From assembly GCA_023265595.1 (NCBI GenBank), contig JAHFSU010000014.1, positions 1-49,780 on the forward strand: a stretch of 49,780 nucleotides of DNA, written 5' to 3'. A model generated the notes under the pieces. It was not told the DNA's origin and did no database searches. It saw nothing but the letters and a program-made list of their open reading frames with translations. Both the position numbers and the translations under genes were made by a program. Shown here piece by piece: positions 1 to 7,801 of this stretch (positions within the stretch are counted from its first letter, which is position 1; the number at the start of each line of letters is the position of its first letter). This stretch comes from Deltaproteobacteria bacterium (lineage in GTDB: Bacteria > UBA10199 > SPLOWO2-01-44-7).

Positions 1-1297
1 TTGCGGCCGATTGGGCCCTGTCGAGCGGTTTTGCCTTTCCCTCCATGGTGATGATGAGGATAGTCCGCTGGGGCTCTCCCTCTTGTCTGGCCAATGGGCG
101 GCCAGAGCGCTGGGCATAAAGATTCCATGAATTGGTCTGACCGGCATGCAGGACACCATCTACCCCTAAGGCCCTAAAGCTTAGGGCCAACTTTCGGATG
201 CTGATTAAAACTTTTGCGCCGGTGCCACGGTTGAATGCGTTGCGAATTTCTTCTGTTCGTTGATTGGATGTTTCAGCGGTTATCGCTTCCGCAACCTGCT
301 TGTCATAAATCCTGTTGAAGTCTCTGGCCAGTGCATTGGCATGTTCAATGCTTTCAACAAAAATAAGGGCTTTTTTATCGGAAAGATATTTTTCGTAAGT
401 GTCGATTACCCTCCGGTTATTTTCTGGTGTGTTGCGCATGACCGCCACAGTTTCTTCCCCATCTTTTATTATCTCCGTATCTTCTTCAGAATTTCCATAT
501 GGAACCTCAATGCCGGCAACATCATGAAGATAGCCTTTTTCGATCATGCCGTTTAAACCTCTGCCGGCAAGGAGTCTGTTGCCAAAGACTTCACGGACAT
601 GCCGGCCATCTCCCCTTTCACCGGTGGCCCCCATCCCCAAAAGAAATTTGTTGTGGGAAGAGATGATGGTCCCTTTGTTATCGACAAATCCGAGGCGGGT
701 CAGAATTTTTTGCCAGGAAGGGGCAAGTGCAAAGGTCATCTCATCGATGATCACCAAGCCGAATTGATCGGGATTTAATTTTTTCAAGGCATCAATTTTG
801 GCCAGACTAAAAGCACTGGCCACCACCACATCGCCTGTCAAATCTTTATTGTCCGCATCAAAAAGAGAGACAACACCATCGTAGCCTTCCAGCAAATCAT
901 CCACAAACTGGGAGGAGACGACATCATAGGGAGAAAGAATTAAAACTTTTTTTTCGGGAAAATAATCTTTGGCCAGTTCGGCTAAATGAGGCCCCAGTTT
1001 TGATTTTCCGGTTTGCCACGGGGCAATGAGATAGCCACGATCGTGGGGAACTTCTTTGTTCCATGGAGTAGATGGATCGGTTGTTTTTTCAAATCCTCTC
1101 TTCACCTGATGCAAAAAATCGAGCTGATAATCACGCAGTCGGATAGAGGCGATGCCGCCGTTATTGCCCGATCCGCTGGCCATAGAAAAAGTGCCGTTCG
1201 ATATTGTTGTTCCTACGCCAGCAGCTGCGGTGATTGCAGGGCTATTCACAACAGACACTGAGCCGGTTGCTGAAATAGGATTTACCGGAATGCTCAT
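1..1297 (-). CDS. DEAD/DEAH-like superfamily II helicase (partial, runs off the left edge)
   Basis: Open for 432 codons from ATG at 1297 to the window edge with no stop, so the C-terminus is missing. The order of motifs is that of an SF2 helicase: a GYQL-like 'RDYQLDF' region (residue 56 on), Walker A APWQTGKS (92-99), a DEAH-type box DEMT (185-188), motif III GATGE (223-227) and motif VI QRSGRPLAR (396-404). The first 50 residues are low-complexity (Ser, Gly, Val, Thr) and resemble no domain I know. The start lies 1 nt after the stop of the EF-hand gene, with an AAGGA ribosome site inside that gene's end, so the two are probably translationally coupled. Family membership is clear; whether it acts on DNA or RNA, or in defence or repair, cannot be told. 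Confidence 0.8.
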   Translation of the reverse strand, partial: MSIPVNPISATGSVSVVNSPAITAAAGVGTTISNGTFSMASGSGNNGGIASIRLRDYQLDFLHQVKRGFEKTTDPSTPWNKEVPHDRGYLIAPWQTGKSKLGPHLAELAKDYFPEKKVLILSPYDVVSSQFVDDLLEGYDGVVSLFDADNKDLTGDVVVASAFSLAKIDALKKLNPDQFGLVIIDEMTFALAPSWQKILTRLGFVDNKGTIISSHNKFLLGMGATGERGDGRHVREVFGNRLLAGRGLNGMIEKGYLHDVAGIEVPYGNSEEDTEIIKDGEETVAVMRNTPENNRRVIDTYEKYLSDKKALIFVESIEHANALARDFNRIYDKQVAEAITAETSNQRTEEIRNAFNRGTGAKVLISIRKLALSFRALGVDGVLHAGQTNSWNLYAQRSGRPLARQEGEPQRTILIITMEGKAKPLDRAQSAA

Positions 1298-1298
1298 C

Positions 1299-2369
1299 TT
1301 AAATATCCTTTACACCCGGTGGCAGGGCCGGAGGCAGTGGCGGGGGACAAAAATTATCCGGATCGGGACCGGGAATCATCAAAAAGAAGCGGTACTCTTC
1401 TTCGACTCCAAAATGGCGACCCCCATATTTTTCCTGATCCAATTTTAGCAGGGCTTTTTTAGAGTCGTCATCAAGATGGCTCAGCAAGAACCTAACACCT
1501 TTGATAGTTGTTTCGTTGTCGGCTTCCTGCAATGTGATCAGTATCTCCAAAAAACCTTCCGGATCGAAAACAAATTGGGAACTAAGCATGGCCGTAGCCA
1601 TTGTTTCCTTGTCATCGGTATTTTGATCCCTGTGCGCCTCTACCCCCGCACTAATCGCTGTAGCTGCCCGGAAGACTGTGGGGAGTTCAGTAAAGAGCTG
1701 AAGGGCGGCCACTTTTTGATCGGCTTTGAAAAATCCCCCTGCAATCAGATTAGAGACTTCATTTAGTGGATAATTTTCTATGTGGGTTGTAAGCCTTTCA
1801 AAAAACCGGTCCCTCCACGGTTTGTCTTTTTCATATTTTGTGATTTCGCCAGCCTCTATAAAATGATCTTTGTTGAGATCGGGGGACAAAATATTTCCTG
1901 TGTACGGTATTTTTTTGCGGCTGGAGACAAACTCCGGATTTTTTTCTTCCATTTCATTTAATACAGGAGAGATTAAATTTTTTCCCAAAATGTCAATAAA
2001 TATGGAATCGACCCATTGTTCCGCGCTAATATTTGTACAAACGGAAGCCCCCATTTCCAATATCTCTCCCAAACTCTGTCCCACAAGGCTTGGGTCTTGG
2101 GCCGCCAACTCTTTTAGATAGATTTTTTCAAAAAAAAGATTTGGGAGCCGCCCGTTTTGTACAAGACTTTTGAAAAAAGCGACGCGGTTATTACCGTCAG
2201 CCCCATTTTCAGAATAATAGGCATCATTCAGAAGAAGGGATGTTTGTTCATCCCCCATCGCCCCGGCTTCTTCCGGCGAGATGCCGCCCGATTCGTTGGT
2301 ATCGAATAGCCGATAAGCCTCGAGTGCTTGGGTAATTCTCAGTTCGTTTATGTCGACTTCCAATTTCAT
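1299..2369 (-). CDS. EF-hand domain protein
   Basis: A 356-residue protein with no evident signal peptide or membrane segment. Two calcium-binding loops match the EF-hand pattern. Residues 23-34 (D23, N25, S27, G28, I30, E34) form a near-ideal loop. Residues 164-175 (D164, N166, D168, I171, E175) form a second, more than 100 residues away, so this is not a compact calmodulin-like pair. The rest is helical and charged with no known domain. The gene lies 14 nt after the membrane-protein gene and 1 nt before the helicase gene, so the products are probably made together. Calcium binding is inferred from the loops only; the partner and role are unknown. A second EF-hand protein lies at 13263-14798. 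Confidence 0.75.
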   Translation of the reverse strand: MKLEVDINELRITQALEAYRLFDTNESGGISPEEAGAMGDEQTSLLLNDAYYSENGADGNNRVAFFKSLVQNGRLPNLFFEKIYLKELAAQDPSLVGQSLGEILEMGASVCTNISAEQWVDSIFIDILGKNLISPVLNEMEEKNPEFVSSRKKIPYTGNILSPDLNKDHFIEAGEITKYEKDKPWRDRFFERLTTHIENYPLNEVSNLIAGGFFKADQKVAALQLFTELPTVFRAATAISAGVEAHRDQNTDDKETMATAMLSSQFVFDPEGFLEILITLQEADNETTIKGVRFLLSHLDDDSKKALLKLDQEKYGGRHFGVEEEYRFFLMIPGPDPDNFCPPPLPPALPPGVKDI

Positions 2370-2383
2370 ATTTACCGTTTTTT

Positions 2384-3160
2384 TTAATTGCGTTCTTTTC
2401 TAAGAAGGAATGCCACACTGGGTCTATCGTATGTTGCTGAATATGCTGGAACCCTTTCTTGGGCCATTTGCCTCAAGGCCCGCATAAAATGAATTTGATA
2501 CACCGTGACCTCTTCCGTCGCTGGTGGTATCCAATTTTCCGCTAAATTTCCAAACGTCATTCTTCTGTCGGCCTCTCTTGCGTAAAGCCCCGCCCTTTTT
2601 ACAAGGAGAGAAAGATCATTGTCACTAAAATCCTTTGTTCTGGCAGCAACCGAAGTCAGATCGACATCACCACCCAAAGCCATATTGTGCGTAAGACGTT
2701 TTAGTGTCTGTAATATTTGAATGGGAGGCCGTTGGGCGGAGGATTTTTTACCTTCTTTTTTTTTGGACTGATGGTGATTGGTGAGTGCAACAAGGAGATG
2801 GGTAAACATAGCTGCAATGAGCAGAGTGCCAACCATTAAACCAATACCTATCAAGTAATTGGAATACTCTGTTCCACTTTTCGGAGGGATTATCACCACA
2901 TCTTTTAAATGATTGTCATGATAGGAAGGGGCATCCATATTAATAGCCTGTGCGGCAGAGACCATAAAACTTGTGGCGGCAAAGGCAGCCGAGGTTGCTA
3001 TTGCTCGGAGGGAAACGTTCCCCATCACCTTACGGGAGATATGCGGCACCTCCGGCATTTGGAAAGAATCGGCGGGGGGCGCGACTACATTAGTCGTAAG
3101 TGGCGATAAAACAGTATTTATGGGCCCCACAGGGGGCATTAAAAGGTTAATCGTCGTCAC
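2384..3160 (-). CDS. hypothetical membrane protein
   Basis: 258 residues, unrecognised. A hydrophobic, Ala-rich stretch at about 50-72 ends in AQA and could be a late signal or a membrane segment. A clear transmembrane helix lies at about 103-127. It is followed by a Lys-rich stretch (133-140), which by the positive-inside rule places the C-terminal half in the cytoplasm. The proposed start is GTG at 3160, without a convincing ribosome site; an ATG seven codons later is an alternative. It sits 13 nt after ridA and 14 nt before the EF-hand gene, all on the minus strand, which suggests one operon. A membrane anchor for the EF-hand/helicase pair is possible but is inference. Confidence 0.6.
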   Translation of the reverse strand: MTTINLLMPPVGPINTVLSPLTTNVVAPPADSFQMPEVPHISRKVMGNVSLRAIATSAAFAATSFMVSAAQAINMDAPSYHDNHLKDVVIIPPKSGTEYSNYLIGIGLMVGTLLIAAMFTHLLVALTNHHQSKKKEGKKSSAQRPPIQILQTLKRLTHNMALGGDVDLTSVAARTKDFSDNDLSLLVKRAGLYAREADRRMTFGNLAENWIPPATEEVTVYQIHFMRALRQMAQERVPAYSATYDRPSVAFLLRKERN

Positions 3161-3173
3161 ACCATTATTATCG

Positions 3174-3563
3174 TCAGGTCTCCAGAAAAGTTGCTTGGGC
3201 CTCTATTTCGATGGCAACCCCTTTGGGGAGTTTTGATACCTCTACCGTTGTACGGGCCGGCTTGTGGTTTCCAAAAAATTGGGCATAAACTTCATTCACT
3301 TTTGGGAAATGGGCGAGATCCGTCAAAAAAATCGTTGTTTTGATGACTGCATCTTTGGTCAACTTTTGCGATTTTAAAATCGCCTCGATATTTTTCAAGA
3401 CCCGTTCGGTCTGCTTGGCGATATCGCCATCAAAAAGAGTCGCTTCATCGGTTGTCGGATCGATTGGAGTCTGGCCCGATAAAAATAAAAAATTGCCTAC
3501 TCTTACCGCTTGTGAATAGGGCCCAATCGGTTTGGGGGCTTTGTCGGTAGATATGAATTCCAC
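3174..3563 (-). CDS. ridA: RidA family reactive-intermediate deaminase
   Basis: RidA (YjgF/YER057c/UK114) proteins hydrolyse reactive enamine/imine intermediates from PLP enzymes to keto acids and ammonia in the cytosol. The protein has the family core GPYSQAV, the LSGQ strand and the substrate-binding Arg in PARTTVEV (residue 104 from the GTG start), with a conserved Glu in IEIEA. I chose GTG at 3563, which gives 129 residues, the usual family length. An ATG at 3584 would add seven residues and overlap further toward the divergent gene at 3609. It is the first gene of the minus-strand run that continues into the membrane, EF-hand and helicase genes; no functional link to them is evident. Confidence 0.87.
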   Translation of the reverse strand: MEFISTDKAPKPIGPYSQAVRVGNFLFLSGQTPIDPTTDEATLFDGDIAKQTERVLKNIEAILKSQKLTKDAVIKTTIFLTDLAHFPKVNEVYAQFFGNHKPARTTVEVSKLPKGVAIEIEAQATFLET

Positions 3564-3608
3564 TTGTTGCAGCGTGTAGCACATTTTGACTTTTCTTCAA
3601 GGTGTGAT

Positions 3609-4796
3609 ATGCCGCCGTCTGCCATGCTTTTGGGATCCGACATTCTGCTTCGCGATCAGAAAAATATTCTCAAGGGGAAACGTGTAGGGATTTTGGGACA
3701 TCAGGCGAGTCTTGATTCAAAAGGCCGACACATTCTCGATTTATTAATCGGTGCCAAAGAGTGGAAAGTGACAACCCTTTTTGGCCCGGAGCATGGGCTA
3801 ACCACACAAGCGCAGGACATGGAGCCGGTTTCTTCCGGCGTTCACAAACCGACAGGGCTTCCGATCTACAGCCTGTATGGTCATTCGGAAAAAGAATTGA
3901 AACCGACTGAGGAGATGTTCTCCAACATCGATACGCTCGTGATTGATCTCCAAGATATCGGCGCCCGCTACTATACTTACATTTGGACAACCACGATGTG
4001 TATGGAAGTGGCCACCCAATTCAAAAAAGAGGTGATTGTTTTGGATCGCTCCAATCCGATTAACGGAATCACGGTTGAAGGAGAGCTCAATGAAAAAGGA
4101 TATACCTCTTTTGTGGGGCTTCATCCGTTGCCGGTGCGCCACGCGATGACCATCGGCGAGATGGCCAAATATGTGAATGACATCGACGATATCGGTTGCG
4201 ATTTGACAGTGATACCGATGGAGGGGTGGCGAAGAGAATGGTATTGGGAGGAGACCGGATTAAAGTGGATCAATCCTTCTCCCAACATGCGCTCTCCGAT
4301 GCAGGCCATTCTTTATCCGGGTTTATGCCTTTTGGAAGGGACCAATATTTCCGAAGGGCGCGGCACCGATTTTCCGTTTGAAATTTTTGGGGCCCCTTTT
4401 GTGGAGCCGAACGATGTGATGGACGAATTGAGAGAACAAAAAATAGGCGGTCTTGAAATGGAGCCGGTCGCCTTTACCCCCACGATGCAAAAATGGGCCG
4501 GCAAGTCATGCAAAGGGGTTCGTTTTAAAATTACCGATCGGGAGATTTTCAGACCCTATGTGGCGGGCCTTGCCGTTATTGCGGCCCTCTATAATTTGTA
4601 TCATGACAAAGGTTTTAAATGGCGTGTTGAGGCCTATGAATTTATTGAAGATATTCCAGCTATCGACCTTTTAACCGGCGGCACAACCGTCAGGCAGGGC
4701 CTCGAAAAACATCTCCCTTTGCAGGAGCTTTTAGAATGGGTTGGAGAGCCCTCCTCTCAATTTTTAAGACAACGCAAGCCTTATCTCCTTTATTAA
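3609..4796 (+). CDS. DUF1343 / NamZ-type exo-beta-N-acetylmuramidase (GH171)
   Basis: The DUF1343 family includes Bacillus subtilis NamZ, which removes terminal N-acetylmuramic acid from peptidoglycan fragments. Family hallmarks here are DLQDIGARYYTY, LDRSNPING, LPVRHAMTIGE and GTNISEGRGTDFPFE. The length of 395 residues matches the family. The start is ATG at 3609, with AAGGTG 5 nt upstream; an in-frame ATG at 3564 lacks a ribosome site and overlaps ridA. No signal peptide is visible, so the enzyme may act on recycled muropeptides in the cytoplasm, or export may be non-classical. Divergent to ridA with only 45 nt between starts. Whether this copy is an active muramidase is inferred from the family. 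Confidence 0.85.
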   Translation: MPPSAMLLGSDILLRDQKNILKGKRVGILGHQASLDSKGRHILDLLIGAKEWKVTTLFGPEHGLTTQAQDMEPVSSGVHKPTGLPIYSLYGHSEKELKPTEEMFSNIDTLVIDLQDIGARYYTYIWTTTMCMEVATQFKKEVIVLDRSNPINGITVEGELNEKGYTSFVGLHPLPVRHAMTIGEMAKYVNDIDDIGCDLTVIPMEGWRREWYWEETGLKWINPSPNMRSPMQAILYPGLCLLEGTNISEGRGTDFPFEIFGAPFVEPNDVMDELREQKIGGLEMEPVAFTPTMQKWAGKSCKGVRFKITDREIFRPYVAGLAVIAALYNLYHDKGFKWRVEAYEFIEDIPAIDLLTGGTTVRQGLEKHLPLQELLEWVGEPSSQFLRQRKPYLLY

Positions 4797-4835
4797 CTTG
4801 ACTTTACGGGCATATTAAGCCGAAAATCCCGGCGC

Positions 4836-5720
4836 ATGAACCTTCCGCTGTCTGCCGCTCAAATTGGTATTGGATTGATGCAGGGGGCTTCGACCACATT
4901 GGGTATGGTGGCCGATGTTTTGACCGGAGTACTTCCTTCCGGCCGTGTCGATTCTTATACCTCCCCCGATCTTTCTACCGCACAGCTTTTTCTGAAAACA
5001 TTGGTAGAGCGCAGATTGCCGATTGATGTCCGCCGCAAGCAACTCATACAGCAACTTTTACCAAGAATCGCAGAATTGAGAGTCGAGGGAACCGAGGAAG
5101 AGACTGGCAAACAGGCCCAATGGCTCGGGAGCGGATTTTTTATAAGCAGTCAAGATGTGTTATTGACCCAATATCAACCAAAAACCGGTTACAGTTATCT
5201 CATCACCAACCGCCATGTCGGACGCATAGATGATTCCACAATCAAGGTTGAGGTGAAGGTGTTTGGTGATATCGGCATTTCCGCAAAAATTTTACTGGGG
5301 AGAAGAGAGGATATTCAAACTTTTCCGGCAACCATTTTGGCGAGCGATAAAAATTACGATGTTTCTCTCTTGCAGATCGAAACCGGCAGTCGGGTTGTCC
5401 CAACAATTCCTCTGGAGCTGGATTTGAACAGAATAAACATGGGGGGAGATGTTTTGGTTTTCGGCCAGCCTCTGGGGCTCTCCCAAACGGTGACGAAAGG
5501 GATGATAAGCGGCTTTGAAGAAGTGGGGTCGGGAGTTTGGATGATCCAAACCGATGCCGCGGTTAATCCCGGAAATAGCGGCGGTCCGATGGTCAATATG
5601 GCTGGAAGGGTCATTGGGACAGACAGTATCAAAATAAAAGATGCCGAAGGGATTGCCTTTGCCTATTTTATTACGGATCAGATTGCCGCCCTGCGCCGCC
5701 ACATTATTGGACAAGTCTAA
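4836..5720 (+). CDS. trypsin-like (S1C/DegP-type) serine protease without PDZ domain
   Basis: 294 residues with a complete catalytic triad in order: His127 (TNRHV), Asp175 (NYDVSLL) and Ser248 (NPGNSGGP). The core resembles the HtrA/DegP protease domain, but the protein ends about 45 residues after the active Ser, so there is no PDZ domain. The N-terminal 35 residues are hydrophobic and glycine-rich but lack basic residues, so a normal signal peptide is doubtful. No strong ribosome site precedes ATG 4836. It is followed 87 nt later by a second protease of the same fold; the pair probably arose by duplication and divergence. Substrates are unknown. Confidence 0.85.
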   Translation: MNLPLSAAQIGIGLMQGASTTLGMVADVLTGVLPSGRVDSYTSPDLSTAQLFLKTLVERRLPIDVRRKQLIQQLLPRIAELRVEGTEEETGKQAQWLGSGFFISSQDVLLTQYQPKTGYSYLITNRHVGRIDDSTIKVEVKVFGDIGISAKILLGRREDIQTFPATILASDKNYDVSLLQIETGSRVVPTIPLELDLNRINMGGDVLVFGQPLGLSQTVTKGMISGFEEVGSGVWMIQTDAAVNPGNSGGPMVNMAGRVIGTDSIKIKDAEGIAFAYFITDQIAALRRHIIGQV

Positions 5721-5807
5721 AGCTATAAGAAAATTGGATTTTCTGAAATATGCACTTGACAATTTACGCGCTGCGGCGAGAAAATCCCCCCCTCATGAGG
5801 AGGGGAT

Positions 5808-6824
5808 ATGTGGGGAGCCGACGTAGCATCATCCGTATCGTTTCTGTCGTTAGGTCATTTGCAAGCAGCTCCCATTAATGCAACGCCTGTTGTTAGACCA
5901 ACGGCTACACCGGCCGATGTTTTTTTGACAACCACCCCTTTTTCTAACCTTAGTGTTCTTGCCGCCGCCGGTACTCAAGGCAAAGGTCCCCATTTTGACA
6001 AAAATTTGCGCTGTTATCTTGATGAAGCCCCCAATCACCAACCGGTTAAGTTGGATGTGTTGGGGAGTGAGCTAGGGTTTGCCTCGGAGGCCTTGAAAAA
6101 AACCTACGCGGCCAGTTATGCCGTTACCACCAAATCAGGAGGTTTAGGTTCTGCCGTCGCAGTTTTATCTCTGGCACAACCGGACGGAACCTATCTTACT
6201 TATCTCATGAGCGACCGCCATGTCGTGTTGGATGATGTTATTTGCAAAGATGAAAAAAGCGGCGAAGAAGAGCTTCGAGAGACTTTGGCACGATCCTTTT
6301 TTGTGACTTCCCTCATGACCGGAGAAATATTCAAAGGAGAGGTAGAGGCGATATTGGCAGATGGCTCCCCCGATTTAGCTCTGATTGCCATCCGCTCGGC
6401 TTTTCCGCTCGATACCATTTCGGTTGCGGATTCGAAACAACTCAAGTTTGGCCAACGTGTTTATGCTATCGGAAATCCGATGGGGTTCATCGGGACTGTG
6501 ACCGCCGGAACTATTTCGCACCCTTATCGGATGAAAATTTTTGGAAAAGATGCCGATCCGGAGGGGCCTTTTATTCAAACCGATGCGGCCGTCAACCCGG
6601 GGAATAGTGGTGGCGCGTTGGTTAATAAGTCGGGAGAGTTGGTCGGTCTTGTGACATCGGTCGTTCCGTGGGTACCGGGGAGCAGTAAAGAGATTCCGGC
6701 ACAAAATACCAGTTTTGCCTTTCCGGCCGATATTGCTTTGAGATTATTGTTGGAAGAACTAGCCAAACCGAAAGGGAGACGAGGCTTAGAATCTTTTGAG
6801 GAAGAACTAGACTTGGCGAGTTAA
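5808..6824 (+). CDS. second trypsin-like serine protease
   Basis: 338 residues with catalytic His138 (SDRHVV), Asp189 (GSPDLAL) and Ser267 (NPGNSGGA), in the same arrangement as the gene just upstream. It has a longer N-terminal region (about 100 residues, no recognised domain) and no PDZ domain. A GAGGAGGGG ribosome site precedes ATG 5808 closely. Outside the triad the two proteases differ a good deal, so they likely have separate substrates or separate control. The 3' end overlaps the convergent cdd gene by 18 nt. Localisation is uncertain: the first 25 residues are only weakly hydrophobic. Confidence 0.85.
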   Translation: MWGADVASSVSFLSLGHLQAAPINATPVVRPTATPADVFLTTTPFSNLSVLAAAGTQGKGPHFDKNLRCYLDEAPNHQPVKLDVLGSELGFASEALKKTYAASYAVTTKSGGLGSAVAVLSLAQPDGTYLTYLMSDRHVVLDDVICKDEKSGEEELRETLARSFFVTSLMTGEIFKGEVEAILADGSPDLALIAIRSAFPLDTISVADSKQLKFGQRVYAIGNPMGFIGTVTAGTISHPYRMKIFGKDADPEGPFIQTDAAVNPGNSGGALVNKSGELVGLVTSVVPWVPGSSKEIPAQNTSFAFPADIALRLLLEELAKPKGRRGLESFEEELDLAS

Positions 6825-7193
6825 CTGAAAAGCTTTTGGCAACAGTTCGGATAGGTTTATTTTTTCCGTTTTTCCCTTGGTGTTGGCCAAAATCAGCTCC
6901 AAACCGGGGCTAAATTCGATCAACATCTGACGGCACATGCCACAGGGGGTGACGGCTTCCGGCGTGTCAGCTACAATCGCAAGACGCTTGAATTTTCTGG
7001 CCCCGGCTGAGACGGCTTTCACTAAAGCGGTTCTTTCGGCACAGATCGATAATCCATAAGAGGCATTTTCTACATTGCAGCCGGTAAAAATCTCTCCATC
7101 AACGGTTTCTAGCGCTGCACCAACCGCAAATTTGGAATAGGGAGAATAGGAATTTTCTCTCGCCTCAACGGCTTTTTTCAATAAAGGATTCAT
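6807..7193 (-). CDS. cdd: cytidine deaminase
   Basis: Deaminates cytidine/deoxycytidine to uridine/deoxyuridine in pyrimidine salvage. 128 residues, the size of the homotetrameric enzyme. The zinc site is complete: Cys51 and catalytic Glu53 in CAERTA, and Cys84/Cys87 in PCGMC. The N-terminal SPYSKFAVGAA and GCNVENASYG motifs are typical. The 3' end overlaps the protease gene on the other strand by 18 nt. The secreted-protein gene at 7222-7671 lies 28 nt upstream on the same strand, so they may share a transcript. Confidence 0.93.
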   Translation of the reverse strand: MNPLLKKAVEARENSYSPYSKFAVGAALETVDGEIFTGCNVENASYGLSICAERTALVKAVSAGARKFKRLAIVADTPEAVTPCGMCRQMLIEFSPGLELILANTKGKTEKINLSELLPKAFQLTRQV

Positions 7194-7221
7194 GGCGGGT
7201 CAACATAACCGCCCTCCTTTT

Positions 7222-7671
7222 TTAGTGCAACTCCTTCTTGAGCCGGCGAATCGCCTCAAAATGTTTCGCAACAACCCCGCGAATAAATTCTTTGAGCTCT
7301 TCGGCCCTTTCTCCGGAGGCGTTCATTTTAAGATAAATGCCGACCTTTAATTCATTGGGAAGCGTTGATGTGGCGCTTGCCAGCTCGATAGTATTTTTTG
7401 AATAGATCGTCAAATCACAGTTGATATTTTTGCGCTGGTATTGATAGCGGATCTGGTTGTCCGATATTTCGGCCCGTTTCCATTTTTTGAGTTGGACAAA
7501 ATTTTTGTGCTCTTTGCCGATATCTTGAGCAATGGCACGCATCACCGCTTTTAGATTGTAACGGGCTGCCTTGACCGACAAGGTATTGTCAAAGGTCGTA
7601 TCGGAGGCATGTGCAACGGTGGTAAGAAATAGGAGGATCCAAAAAAAAGGTTTCATTAAGATATGCTTCAT
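7222..7671 (-). CDS. hypothetical secreted protein
   Basis: 149 residues, not recognised. The N-terminus (Lys, then a hydrophobic core FFWILLFLTTV ending in AHA) is a standard Sec signal peptide of about 22 residues, so the mature protein should be periplasmic. The mature part is basic and predicted mostly helical at its C-terminus (AEELKEFIRG onward). A second ATG five codons inside is an alternative start. It is divergent from tryptophanase; the 130 nt between the two starts must hold both promoters, but no clear consensus pair is visible there. Confidence 0.6.
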   Translation of the reverse strand: MKHILMKPFFWILLFLTTVAHASDTTFDNTLSVKAARYNLKAVMRAIAQDIGKEHKNFVQLKKWKRAEISDNQIRYQYQRKNINCDLTIYSKNTIELASATSTLPNELKVGIYLKMNASGERAEELKEFIRGVVAKHFEAIRRLKKELH

Positions 7672-7801
7672 ACATCAAATCTATCGTCTGCCTACCAAAA
7701 AAGTTGCTTGCCGGTCAAAATTTAATTAGTTTTTAAGATCGATGCTGAGTCATTTTTTTCTCTTGCATTCTAGTGGGGCGCGGTTCAAAAATCGGGGCTT
7801 C

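Noticed and set aside
5756-5784. TTGACA as promoter of the second protease
   Set aside because: No acceptable -10 box at 16-18 nt; the region downstream is GC-rich then AGAAAA.
7672-7801. TnaC-like leader peptide before tryptophanase
   Set aside because: The only short frame (from 7742) runs into tnaA and contains no Trp codon; no Rho-type leader layout was visible.
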